From Mesorhizobium amorphae CCNWGS0123 (GTDB lineage: Bacteria; Pseudomonadota; Alphaproteobacteria; Rhizobiales; Rhizobiaceae), in the NCBI RefSeq assembly GCF_001686985.1, contig NZ_CP015318.1, forward strand, positions 4,090,001 to 4,154,000: a stretch of DNA of 64,000 bases, written 5' to 3'. Below the pieces are notes generated by a model, which did not search any database, had not been told where the DNA came from, and was given only the letters and a program-made list of their open reading frames with translations. The translations under genes and the position numbers were made by a program. How positions within the stretch are numbered: the first letter of the stretch is position 1; the number at the start of each line of letters is the position of its first letter. Below are positions 42,836-51,521 of this stretch, piece by piece.

Positions 42836-43982
42836 TTGTCTCTGCCGTGCTCGCGCCGAACAGCTCTTCGACCACCTCTTCGGCGATGGCAAAAGAGGTG
42901 CTGGCGCCGGTGCCGCTGGTGATCATCACCAGCCGCACATCCTCATGCGGCGCATCGGCGAACATGGTGCGGTCGGACGCCGACGCGTAGATGCCCGTCC
43001 AGCGCTCGAGCACGCGCGGAACCGGTCCACCGAACACGGCGCTGAACTCATCGAGGATGATCTCGTCGACCCGCTCCGAAGCGAACGGATCGGGTGTCGC
43101 CGCATAGTGATGGGAATCGCCGACCACCAGCGTGCCGTCGGCGCTCTGCACCACGATCAGATGCACGCCATTGTCGAGCGCATCGCGCTGCTCGGCTTCA
43201 AGCCGGCGCCGCAAGGCGACCGCCTCCGGCAATGCGGCATAGCCGGCATAGCGCGCAAGCCCGAGGTCGGACATCACCGATACCGGCAGCCTGAAGCCGG
43301 GATCGGCAAGCCGCATCATCTGCAGCTTGCAGCGCGTGACGGCATAGCGAGCGATGCGGTCGGGATAGAGCGTCGCCAGGTCGTGGCCCGGACAAACGAT
43401 CACCTTGCCGGCATGGACCGTGCCACGGCTGGTTTCTATATCGGGCGGCTCGACCGATCGAACCGCCGTTTCACGGCGGAACTCGACGCCGTGCCGTTCG
43501 GCGAGAAAGGCCGCGAGAAGCGGGATCGCCTGGCGCGATTCGACACGCACCTCGTGCGGGCTCCACAGACCGCCGGCAAAGTCCTGTCCGGCTAGACCGG
43601 GATAGTCGCGGTTGAGCGCATTGGCTTCGAGCAGCTTGCACCCCTCGCCCATCTCTGTTTGCAGGAAGGACTCGACCACCGCTCGCGCTTCCGGACGGCG
43701 AGCAACGACGACGGCGCCGCGCTGGACGATGTCGATGCCGGCAGGCCCGGCCACCTCCAGCCAGATATCTCTAGACCGCATCGCCCGCCGCCAGACCTGG
43801 CCGCGCTCCTGCCCGCTGACGGTGATGAATCCGAAATTGCGCACCGAGGCGCCATTGGCCTGCGCATCACGGTCGATGACGACGACGGAAAGGCCACGGC
43901 GAACGACGGCGAGCGCATGCGCCAGACCGACAATACCGGCGCCGACAATGGCGAGATCGAATTTTTCTTGCCGGCTCATCAT
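42822..43982 (-). CDS. Phosphonate-associated FAD-dependent oxidoreductase (DAO/TIGR03364-like)
   Basis: 386 residues. The FAD-binding motif is at the N-terminus (LAIVGAGIVGLAHALAVVRRG, GxGxxG), with VVIDRDAQANGASVRNFGFI after it and a C-terminal SGTGASTSFAIAEE. It resembles the FAD oxidoreductases that occur beside phnX or phnW; members have been linked to oxidation of N-alkylated 2-aminoethylphosphonates. Pairing with phnX supports such a role, since its product could be phosphonoacetaldehyde. ATG 43982 or 43979 is the start. Confidence 0.88.
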   Translation of the reverse strand: MMSRQEKFDLAIVGAGIVGLAHALAVVRRGLSVVVIDRDAQANGASVRNFGFITVSGQERGQVWRRAMRSRDIWLEVAGPAGIDIVQRGAVVVARRPEARAVVESFLQTEMGEGCKLLEANALNRDYPGLAGQDFAGGLWSPHEVRVESRQAIPLLAAFLAERHGVEFRRETAVRSVEPPDIETSRGTVHAGKVIVCPGHDLATLYPDRIARYAVTRCKLQMMRLADPGFRLPVSVMSDLGLARYAGYAALPEAVALRRRLEAEQRDALDNGVHLIVVQSADGTLVVGDSHHYAATPDPFASERVDEIILDEFSAVFGGPVPRVLERWTGIYASASDRTMFADAPHEDVRLVMITSGTGASTSFAIAEEVVEELFGASTAETMKIA

Positions 43983-44159
43983 CGTCTCACGCCGTCATTC
44001 TCGCGCTTGTCCCGGAAATACCTATTCAAACTACGTCGATGTGACAGGAACGTGTAGGGCACGTTTCGCATCTTGGCGCCGAGGCTTTTCAGCCTGCCGC
44101 ATAGGAAAGCGCTGGCGAAGCCCGGCCGATTTGCGTATCACTCCGCCGCCATTGGAGCC

Positions 44160-45350
44160 ATGTCGATGTTCGAAACCCTGCAGCCCGCCCCTGCCGACAA
44201 GATCCTTGCCTTGATCGGCCTCTATCGCGCCGACCCGCGCCCCGACAAGGTCGACCTCGGCGTTGGTGTTTACAAGGACCGCGACGGCAAGACGCCGGTC
44301 ATGCGCGCCGTGCGCGAGGCCGAAAAGCGGCTGCTCAACAGCCAGGACACCAAGACCTATCTCGGCCTTGCCGGCGACACCGGGTTCAACACGGCGATGG
44401 CCAGGCTGGCCTTTGGCGAGGCAGTCGACTTCTCGCGCATTCGCACCGCGCAGGCGCCCGGCGGATCAGGCGCGCTGCGGCTTGTGGCCGAACTTTTGAA
44501 GCGCACCCGCGCCGACGCCACCATCTGGCTGTCGGACCCGACTTGGCCGAACCATATGCCGGTGATGCGTGCCGCCGGCCTGCAGATCCGCGGATACCCC
44601 TATTTCGACGCCGCTTCGGGCGCGGTTCGCTTCGAGGACATGCTGGCGGCGCTGCGGACCGCCAAGAGCGGCGACGTGGTGCTGCTGCACGGCTGCTGCC
44701 ACAATCCGACCGGTGCCAATCTGGATGCGGCACAATGGGCTGCCGTGACTGAGATCGTTGTCGAGCGCGATCTTTTGCCCTTTGTCGACATTGCCTATCA
44801 AGGCTTTGGCGATGGCCTCGAGGCCGACGCCGCCGGTCTGCGCCTGCTCGCCGCAAAAGTCCCTGAAATGGTTGTCGCCTCGAGCTGCTCGAAAAACTTT
44901 GCTGTCTACCGCGACCGCGTCGGCGCGGCGATGATCCTGGCCAAGGACGGCGCCCAGGCGGATGTGGCGATGAGCCAGATGCTGTCGGCGGCGCGCGCCA
45001 TCTATTCGATGCCGCCGGACCATGGCGCCGCGGCGGTGCGGATGGTTCTGGAAGATGCGGCCCTTCGGGCCGACTGGGAAGCGGAGCTCGAGGAGATGCG
45101 CCTGCGCATGCTGAGGCTGCGCGTCGCGTTCGCCGAAGCGCTGCGCCGGCAGTCCAATTCCGACCGCTTCGATTTCGTCGCCAGCCATCGCGGCATGTTT
45201 TCCAGGCTTGGCCTGACCGAGGCGCAGGTCGAGCGCCTGCGCGGCGAGTATGGCATCTACATGGTCGGCGACAGCCGCATCAATGTCGCCGGCCTGCCGG
45301 AAGACGGCATGGACAAGCTCGCCAAGGCGATCGTCTCAGTGCTCGACTAA
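44160..45350 (+). CDS. Aspartate/aromatic-amino-acid aminotransferase (class I)
   Basis: 396 residues. Fold-type I PLP enzyme of the AspC/TyrB branch: PLP-lysine K245 in SSCSKNFAVYRDRVG, LGVGVYKD, HGCCHNPTG, and the C-terminal R (GDSRINVAG) that binds the substrate carboxylate. The start MSMFETLQPAP follows GGAG. It is divergent from the FAD/phnX pair and is probably independent of it. It may serve aspartate or aromatic amino acid turnover; substrate range not readable. Confidence 0.9.
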   Translation: MSMFETLQPAPADKILALIGLYRADPRPDKVDLGVGVYKDRDGKTPVMRAVREAEKRLLNSQDTKTYLGLAGDTGFNTAMARLAFGEAVDFSRIRTAQAPGGSGALRLVAELLKRTRADATIWLSDPTWPNHMPVMRAAGLQIRGYPYFDAASGAVRFEDMLAALRTAKSGDVVLLHGCCHNPTGANLDAAQWAAVTEIVVERDLLPFVDIAYQGFGDGLEADAAGLRLLAAKVPEMVVASSCSKNFAVYRDRVGAAMILAKDGAQADVAMSQMLSAARAIYSMPPDHGAAAVRMVLEDAALRADWEAELEEMRLRMLRLRVAFAEALRRQSNSDRFDFVASHRGMFSRLGLTEAQVERLRGEYGIYMVGDSRINVAGLPEDGMDKLAKAIVSVLD

Positions 45351-45353
45351 GCA

Positions 45354-45450
45354 ATTCCGAGAAAAGTGTGAAGCGGTTTTCCCGGGAACGGCGCGTAGCG
45401 CTTTCCCTTGGAATTGCGTCAAAACAAGGAGATAGGGCGGTTCTGCGTTT
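45354..45450. repeat. Rhizobial intergenic palindromic repeat, copy 2 (best preserved)
   Basis: Blocks in order are GCAATTCCGAGAAAAGTG, GAAGCGGTTTTCCCGGGAA, GCGCTTTCCC, GGAATTGCGTCAAAACAAGG and AGATAGGGCGGTTC. The first and fourth form an inverted pair, so the element can fold. Similar, more diverged copies lie at 29192-29262 and 53938-54012 and part of one near 57855. It resembles RIME-type mosaic elements of rhizobia, a match I make from memory. Confidence 0.75.
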
Positions 45451-45469
45451 CCGTGAACGATGAACCGAT

Positions 45470-46282
45470 CTAGACCGCAGCCATGATTACGTGGGCCTGG
45501 ATTTTGGCGGCAACCTCACCGCTGCCATGCCTGTCTGCAATCGCGGATGCGGCGTAGTCGGTTGCAGCGTCCAGTTTGCCGGCGTCCCTGGCCTCGATTT
45601 CGGTGCGAAGGACAGTTCCCTGGCAATAGGCAACGGCCGGCAGGCGCGGCGAGGATGCACGGCTTTGTTCGGCTCTCGTCTCGATCACCACGCGGGAGAA
45701 CCCCGCGCCCTCCAGCTCGCTGCGGATCAGTGCCGTATCGTGGTAGCCATGCGGCGTGCGCGCCAGGAAGCGCGGCGGATCGTTCGGAAAAATCCTGGCG
45801 AGAGCATTCGTCACGTCATCCGCAAAGACATTCTCCTCGATGCGATCCCAGACGTTGAACAAGAAATGCCCTCCGGGTTTCAGGACTCGCCTGGCTTCGC
45901 GGTAGGCAGACGGGCGGTTGGGAAAGAACATCGCGCCGAACTGACAACAAACGAGATCGAAGGCCGCATCTTCAAACGGCAGCGTCAAAGCATCCGCCTG
46001 GCGCCATTCGATGCGACTGTCGGGAGCTTGTCGCGAGGCGGCGTAGTCGAGCATCGGCTGGTTGAGGTCGGTCACGACATAGCTGGCGTCGGGGGACAGT
46101 TTTGGCGCCAATGCGCGGGTGACAACCCCGGTGCCGGCGGCGATTTCCAGAACGGCGCCTGGCGACAAGGACGCTGCTCGTCGGGCAATATCCGCAGCGA
46201 ACGGCTCGAAAATCAACGGCACCATATAGCGGTCGTAGTTCTCCGGAATCGAGCCGGCGAACACCTTGTCCGTTTCCAACAT
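45470..46282 (-). CDS. Class I SAM-dependent methyltransferase (methyltransferase 11 type)
   Basis: 270 residues. Motif I is VLEIAAGTGVVTRAL, followed by VTDLNQPMLDYA, a post-I acidic residue, and the UbiE-like block WRQADALTLPFEDAAFDLVCCQFGAMFF with PGGHFLFNVWD. It methylates a small molecule; the substrate is unknown. Start MLETDKVFAG at 46282, with MIAM three codons earlier as an alternative. The 276-bp gap to mazG holds no other gene that I can see. Confidence 0.88.
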   Translation of the reverse strand: MLETDKVFAGSIPENYDRYMVPLIFEPFAADIARRAASLSPGAVLEIAAGTGVVTRALAPKLSPDASYVVTDLNQPMLDYAASRQAPDSRIEWRQADALTLPFEDAAFDLVCCQFGAMFFPNRPSAYREARRVLKPGGHFLFNVWDRIEENVFADDVTNALARIFPNDPPRFLARTPHGYHDTALIRSELEGAGFSRVVIETRAEQSRASSPRLPAVAYCQGTVLRTEIEARDAGKLDAATDYAASAIADRHGSGEVAAKIQAHVIMAAV

Positions 46283-46558
46283 CGCTATCACCCGCCGTCC
46301 GTTTGATGGCTCGCGAGACCAGCATATATGATTGTGTGCGTCGGGTCGGTTTCGACCGGAAGGCGCCCAACAGCATATGCAGATATGTCGGCCATAGCCC
46401 CGCGAAAGCGGACGTAAGATAGCCTATTGAAATCCACCGCAACAGTCGTGGCGGGTTGACAATAGCGTGTTAGTGAGCGCGTCGCGGATCGGCTGCACCG
46501 CACCGGCACCTGTGGACAATGTCCACTCGCCGGCCGACGGCATTGGCCGGCCGGCCGC

Positions 46559-47404
46559 ATGCACGATAGCATCCGGCCGATGAAACCCTCGCAAGACATT
46601 TCCCGGCTGATCGAGATCATGGCGGCGCTCAGGGCGCCGAAGACCGGCTGCCCATGGGATATCGAGCAGGATTTTTCGAGCATCGCGCCCTACACGATCG
46701 AGGAAGCCTACGAGGTGGCGGACGCCATTGCGCGCGGCGATCTCGATGACCTGCGCGATGAGCTCGGCGATCTCCTACTGCAAGTTGTCTACCATGCGCA
46801 AATGGCTGAGGAGGCTGGCGAATTCGCCTTCGGCGACGTCGTCCAGGCCATCACCACGAAGATGATCCGCCGCCATCCGCATGTCTTCGGCGACGAAGAA
46901 GCGCGCAGCGCCGGCATGGCCAAGGGCATGTGGGAGAAGATCAAGTCGCAGGAGAAAGCCGAGAAGCGAGCTGCCCGCATCGCCCGCGGCCATGATCCGG
47001 AAGACCACGGCAAGGGGTTTCTGGACAGCGTGCCGGTCGCCCTGCCCGGCTTGACGCGGGCCTTGAAGCTTCAGGAGAAGGCGGCCCGTGTCGGTTTCGA
47101 CTGGAGCGAAGCAGCGCCCATCCTCGACAAGATCGAGGAGGAGATCGGAGAGCTGCGCGAGGCTCTCGCCAAGGGCGACGCAGCACCGATCAAGGACGAG
47201 TTCGGCGACATGCTGTTTGCCATCGTCAATCTCGGCCGCCACCTCAAGCTCGACGCCGAAGCAGCACTCAGCGGCACCAACGAGAAATTCCGCTCGCGCT
47301 TCCACTATGTCGAGCGGGCGCTGGAAGCCTCCGGCAACACCCTGGAAAAGGCGACGCTGGACGAGATGGAAGCGCTCTGGCAGCAGGCCAAAGGCGCGAA
47401 ATAA
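46559..47404 (+). CDS. mazG: Nucleoside triphosphate pyrophosphohydrolase MazG
   Basis: 281 residues (274 if ATG 46580 is used). MazG hydrolyses NTPs and dNTPs to NMPs and is known to lower ppGpp in E. coli. Two MazG folds are seen: GCPWDIEQDFSSIAPYTIEEAYEVADAI, DDLRDELGDLLLQVVYHAQMAEE, and the repeat FDWSEAAPILDKIEEEIGELREALAKG, IKDEFGDMLFAIVNLGRHL. The EExxE and ExxD metal motifs are intact in both. It converges on hflX with 6 bp between. Confidence 0.95.
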   Translation: MHDSIRPMKPSQDISRLIEIMAALRAPKTGCPWDIEQDFSSIAPYTIEEAYEVADAIARGDLDDLRDELGDLLLQVVYHAQMAEEAGEFAFGDVVQAITTKMIRRHPHVFGDEEARSAGMAKGMWEKIKSQEKAEKRAARIARGHDPEDHGKGFLDSVPVALPGLTRALKLQEKAARVGFDWSEAAPILDKIEEEIGELREALAKGDAAPIKDEFGDMLFAIVNLGRHLKLDAEAALSGTNEKFRSRFHYVERALEASGNTLEKATLDEMEALWQQAKGAK

Positions 47405-47410
47405 CCAGGG

Positions 47411-48802
47411 TTACGCGTTGTTTTTACGGTGCAATCGGCTCTCGATCTCTTGCCTAGCGCTGTGCGTGGCCTTGAGCGAGATGGTCGCGCTGCCATCCTC
47501 ATTGTCGGTCCGCGAAACGACGTCGCCATTCCGGTAGAGCCAGTCGACGAGGCCGAACTGCGCCGGTTCGATCGTCACCGTCAGCGCCTCCAATTCGCCC
47601 GCCATCCTGGTCTCGATCAGCGCTTTGAGCGCATCGAGGCCCTCGCCGGTGACTGCGGAAATCGCAATCGGCGGCGCCTTCCTGCCGTCATTGCCATCGG
47701 CCAGCAGCCTGGCGCGGTTGCCTTCGTCGAGCAGGTCGATCTTGTTCCAAACTTCGATGACGCGCTTGGTATCGCCGGCATCGACGCCGAGATCGGCCAG
47801 GATGCGCTCGACATCCTCGGCCTGCGCGGCCGTGTCGGGGTCGGAGATATCGCGCAGATGGATGACCAGATCGGCCTCGACCACCTCTTCCAGCGTTGCC
47901 CGGAAGGCTGCGACCAGATGCGTCGGCAGGTCGGAGATGAAGCCCACCGTATCCGACAGGATGATCGGCGTGCCGTGCGGCAGGCGCACGCGGCGCAGCG
48001 TCGGATCGAGCGTGGCGAACAGCATGTCCTCGGCCAGCACCCCTGCCCCGGTCAGCTTGTTGAACAGCGTCGATTTGCCGGCATTGGTGTAGCCGACGAT
48101 CGCTACCACCGGGAACGGCACCTTCTTGCGCTTGGCGCGGTGCAGGTCGCGGGTGCGGCGCACCGTTTCCAGTTCGTGCTTCAGCTTGATGATCTTGTCC
48201 TGCAGGATGCGCCGGTCGGATTCGATCTGCGTTTCGCCGGGACCGCCGAGGAAGCCGGCGCCACCGCGCTGGCGCTCGAGGTGGGTCCAGCTGCGCACCA
48301 GGCGGCCCTTTTGGTAGTTGAGATGGGCGAGTTCGACCTGCAGCGTGCCTTCCTTGGTCCGCGCGCGCTCGCCAAAGATCTCCAGGATCAACCCGGTGCG
48401 ATCCAGCACCTTGGCGTTCAGTTCCTTTTCGAGATTGCGCTGCTGCACCGGCGTCAACGGGTGGTCGACGATGACCACTTCGGCGTGACCCTCTTTGACG
48501 ATCTCGGCGAACTCCTCGACCTTGCCGCTGCCGAGCAAAGTCGCCGGGCGTGGATCGTTGACGGTGGCCACCGCCGTGTGGATCAGGTCGAGGTTGATGG
48601 CGCGGGCAAGCCCGACCGCTTCGTCGTGGCGAGCCTCGGCCGAGCGAGTCAAACGCGGACGGTTCGACTCATCGTCGCTGCGCTGATGGCGGGTAAGCAC
48701 GGGCACGATGACGACAGCCCGGGTCGGGCCTTTGGCTTCCGTCCCCGGCTGATGTGCCAATTTTCCGCGGACGCTGCGGTCCGCGTCTTTCTCACGAGCC
48801 AA
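47411..48802 (-). CDS. hflX: GTPase HflX
   Basis: 463 residues. HflX is a ribosome-splitting GTPase active after heat stress. G1 is GYTNAGKSTLFNKLTG, G3 is DTVGFISDLPTHLV, G4 is NKIDLL. The N-terminal domain has GLARAINLDLIHTAVATVNDPRPATLLGSGKVEE and FLGGPGETQIESDRR. It follows hfq with the start immediately after the hfq stop, the standard pair in proteobacteria. Confidence 0.95.
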   Translation of the reverse strand: MAREKDADRSVRGKLAHQPGTEAKGPTRAVVIVPVLTRHQRSDDESNRPRLTRSAEARHDEAVGLARAINLDLIHTAVATVNDPRPATLLGSGKVEEFAEIVKEGHAEVVIVDHPLTPVQQRNLEKELNAKVLDRTGLILEIFGERARTKEGTLQVELAHLNYQKGRLVRSWTHLERQRGGAGFLGGPGETQIESDRRILQDKIIKLKHELETVRRTRDLHRAKRKKVPFPVVAIVGYTNAGKSTLFNKLTGAGVLAEDMLFATLDPTLRRVRLPHGTPIILSDTVGFISDLPTHLVAAFRATLEEVVEADLVIHLRDISDPDTAAQAEDVERILADLGVDAGDTKRVIEVWNKIDLLDEGNRARLLADGNDGRKAPPIAISAVTGEGLDALKALIETRMAGELEALTVTIEPAQFGLVDWLYRNGDVVSRTDNEDGSATISLKATHSARQEIESRLHRKNNA

Positions 48803-49048
48803 TCAGGCGCCCTGGCTTTCCTCGCCATCGAACATCTGAACCGGCTGGCTCGGCATGATCGTGGAAATGGCGTGCTTGTAGACAAGCTGGGAATGGCCAT
48901 CTCGACGTAGCAACACACAAAAATTGTCGAACGAAGTGACGACGCCGGTCAGCTTCACGCCGTTGATGAGGAAGATGGTGAGTGGATTTTTGCTCTTGCG
49001 AACTGAATTCAGGAACAGGTCCTGAAGGTTTTGCGATCGTTCCGCCAT
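48803..49048 (-). CDS. hfq: RNA-binding chaperone Hfq
   Basis: 81 residues. The Sm1 region (LQDLFLNSVRKSKNPLTIFLINGVKLTGVVTSFDNFCVLLRRDG) and Sm2 (HSQLVYKHAISTIMPSQ) are intact. Hfq assists small-RNA regulation and in rhizobia affects nifA expression, which fits its place near the ntr genes. I chose ATG 49048 since MAERSQNLQD is the conserved N-terminus. Confidence 0.97.
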   Translation of the reverse strand: MAERSQNLQDLFLNSVRKSKNPLTIFLINGVKLTGVVTSFDNFCVLLRRDGHSQLVYKHAISTIMPSQPVQMFDGEESQGA

Positions 49049-49192
49049 TGTTCTTGTCTTTCGCCGATCCCCTTCGGTTTGCAGCCAATGCGCCAAATTA
49101 CCGGGCGCATGTCAAGCGCGCAAACACCCTCTTGCCGTCAGTAACGACAAGCAGAACGAGATAAATTGATGTTCATTCCACCTGTGCGGTTA

Positions 49193-50056
49193 TCAGGCTG
49201 GACTTTTTTCCGCAATGTCAAAAAAGGCTTGGCGCAACGAAAGTGTTATTGAGCCGGGGTGGCCGTTGGCGATGGGAGCACCGTCAATCGCCACGACCGG
49301 CATGGCGATCGTGGTCGCCGAACTGATGAAAGCCTCCCGCGCCGCCTTGGCTTCAGCCACCGAAAAGCCCCGCTCCTCGACCTTCAGGCCGAGCTTGGCG
49401 GCGACTTCGAACAGCGTCGTGCGGGTAATGCCGCGCAGGATGCCGTGCTCGGCCGGCCGCGTCACCAGCACCCCATCCCTGGTGACGATCCAGGCGTTGG
49501 ATGAGCCGCCTTCCTTGACCGTGCCGTCGGTGTCGATGAACCAGGCTTCCTGGGCGCCGGCCTCCTTGGCCTTCTGCTTGGCCAGCACGTTGGGCAGCAG
49601 GCCGACGGTCTTGATGTCGACCCGGTCCCAACGGTTTTCCGGCACGGTTATCACCTTGATGCCGGTCTCCGCCCTTTTGGCTGCAGCGGCCGGATCGGCT
49701 TTCCTCGCGGTCACCACCAGCGACCGCCTGGTGCCCGCCGCCGGGAAAACAAAGTCTCGGCTGGCGACGCCTCGCGTCACCTGGACATAGACCAGGCCGT
49801 TGGCGACATGGTTGCGGCGCACCACTTCGCGCAGGATGAGCGGCAGCACGCCGCGTGTGACCGGCCAGTCGATCGAGAGCTCGTTCAGCGAACGGTCCAG
49901 CCGCGCCAGATGACGCGGCATGTCGACGATGAAGCCGCGCGCCACCTCGCAAACCTCGTAGACGCCGTCGGCAAATTGATAGCCGCGATCTTCGATGTGC
50001 ACGGATGCGTCGGCATGGGCGACATAACGCCCGTTCACATAGGCAATACGCGGCAT
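49193..50056 (-). CDS. dat: D-amino-acid transaminase (class IV)
   Basis: 287 residues. Fold-type IV PLP enzyme: PLP-lysine K149 (VDIKTVGLLPNVLAKQKAKE), YVQVTRGVASRDFVFP, and WFIDTDGTVKEGGSSNAWIVTRDGVLVTRP with the GGSSN phosphate-binding turn. Best fit is D-alanine aminotransferase, which supplies D-glutamate or D-alanine for peptidoglycan; branched-chain activity cannot be excluded. Rhizobiales usually carry it between ntrX and hfq, as here. Confidence 0.9.
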   Translation of the reverse strand: MPRIAYVNGRYVAHADASVHIEDRGYQFADGVYEVCEVARGFIVDMPRHLARLDRSLNELSIDWPVTRGVLPLILREVVRRNHVANGLVYVQVTRGVASRDFVFPAAGTRRSLVVTARKADPAAAAKRAETGIKVITVPENRWDRVDIKTVGLLPNVLAKQKAKEAGAQEAWFIDTDGTVKEGGSSNAWIVTRDGVLVTRPAEHGILRGITRTTLFEVAAKLGLKVEERGFSVAEAKAAREAFISSATTIAMPVVAIDGAPIANGHPGSITLSLRQAFFDIAEKSPA

Positions 50057-50159
50057 GGGAAACCCTCGAGAAACGTCCCGGCCTTCTTAGGCGATTCCGC
50101 CGTGGTCGTAACTGGCAATTGCGTGGGCCAGACCGGCCGGCCTCACGCGTGCCCCGCGG

Positions 50160-51521
50160 TCAGACGCCGAGCGACTTCAACTTGCGGTGAAGTGCCGAGC
50201 GCTCCATGCCGATGAATTCGGCCGTCTTCGAGATGTTGCCGCCGAAGCGGTTGATCTGGGCGATCAGATAGTCCTTCTCGAACTGTTCGCGCGCCTCTCG
50301 CAGCGGCAGCGCCATGATGTGCTGGTCGGACTGGTTCGGCGTGCGCGGCATGACATCGCCGATCTCGGACGGCAACAGATCGGCGGTAATCGGCGCATCG
50401 ACATTGTCGCCGCGCGCCAGGATCATCAGCCGCTCGACATTGTTGCGCAGCTGGCGCACGTTCCCCGGCCAGTTGTGCGCCTGCAGCACCGCCAGCGCGT
50501 CGTCGCCGATGCGGCGCGGCTTGATGCCGGCCTGGCGCGCGATCTGCTTCATGAAATTGTCGACCAGATAGGGAATGTCCTCGCGCCGCTCGGCCAGCCC
50601 CGGAACCATGACCGGAACCACCGCCAGGCGATGGTAAAGATCCTCGCGGAAGCGGCCGTCGGCAATCATCGCTTCCAGGTTCTGCGAGGTCGACGAGATG
50701 ATGCGGACGTCGACCTTGACCCGTTTGGTGCCCCCTACCCGTTCGAACTGCTGCTCGACCAGCACACGCAGGATCTTGTTTTGCGTCTCGCGCGGCATGT
50801 CGGCCACTTCGTCGATATAGAGGATGCCGCGATGCGCTTCCTCCAGCGCACCGACCTTGCGCTCAGTGCCGTTCGATTCGGTGCCGAACAGCTCGATCTC
50901 CATGCGCTCGGGCGTGATGTTGGCGGCGCTCAGCGTCACGAACGGCGCACCCTTGCGCGTCGACAACGCATGAATGGCACGCGCCGCCAGTTCCTTGCCC
51001 GAACCCGAAGGGCCGATGATCATGACACGGCTGTTGGTCGGCGCGACCCGCTCGATCGTCTGGCGCAACTGGCTCATCGCCGACGACATGCCGATCAGGT
51101 CGAAGGTCTCGCCGCTGCGCTGCTTGAGGTCCGAGACTTCGCGCCGCAGCTTCGAGGTTTCCAGTGCCCGTTCGGCGATGAGAATGAGCCGGTCCGCCTT
51201 GAACGGCTTCTCGATGAAATCATAGGCGCCGCGACGGATGGCCGACACCGCCGTTTCGATGTTGCCATGGCCGGAGATCATCACCACCGGGAGCGTTGGG
51301 TGCATCGTCTTGATCTCGTCCAGCAATGCGAGACCGTCCAGACGCGAGCCCTGCAGCCAAATGTCGAGGAAAATCAGCCGCGGCGCACGGTCGGCGATCG
51401 CCGCCAGCGCACTGTCGGCATCGAATGCCGTGCGGGTTTCGTGACCTTCGTCGCTCAGGATACCGGCGACGAGTTCGCGGATATCTTCCTCGTCATCGAC
51501 GATGAGAATGTCAGACGCCAT
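50160..51521 (-). CDS. ntrX: Nitrogen response regulator NtrX
   Basis: 453 residues. A receiver domain with phosphoacceptor D53 (LIFLDIWLQG), a sigma-54-type AAA+ domain (GPSGSGKELAARAIH, RGILYIDEVADMP), and a Fis-type C-terminal helix-turn-helix (NRFGGNISKTAEFIGMERSALHRKLKSLGV in part). The GAFTGA loop needed to contact sigma-54 is absent, replaced by TERKVGALEEAHRG, so it probably does not drive sigma-54 transcription. Overlaps ntrY by 11 nt. Confidence 0.95.
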   Translation of the reverse strand: MASDILIVDDEEDIRELVAGILSDEGHETRTAFDADSALAAIADRAPRLIFLDIWLQGSRLDGLALLDEIKTMHPTLPVVMISGHGNIETAVSAIRRGAYDFIEKPFKADRLILIAERALETSKLRREVSDLKQRSGETFDLIGMSSAMSQLRQTIERVAPTNSRVMIIGPSGSGKELAARAIHALSTRKGAPFVTLSAANITPERMEIELFGTESNGTERKVGALEEAHRGILYIDEVADMPRETQNKILRVLVEQQFERVGGTKRVKVDVRIISSTSQNLEAMIADGRFREDLYHRLAVVPVMVPGLAERREDIPYLVDNFMKQIARQAGIKPRRIGDDALAVLQAHNWPGNVRQLRNNVERLMILARGDNVDAPITADLLPSEIGDVMPRTPNQSDQHIMALPLREAREQFEKDYLIAQINRFGGNISKTAEFIGMERSALHRKLKSLGV

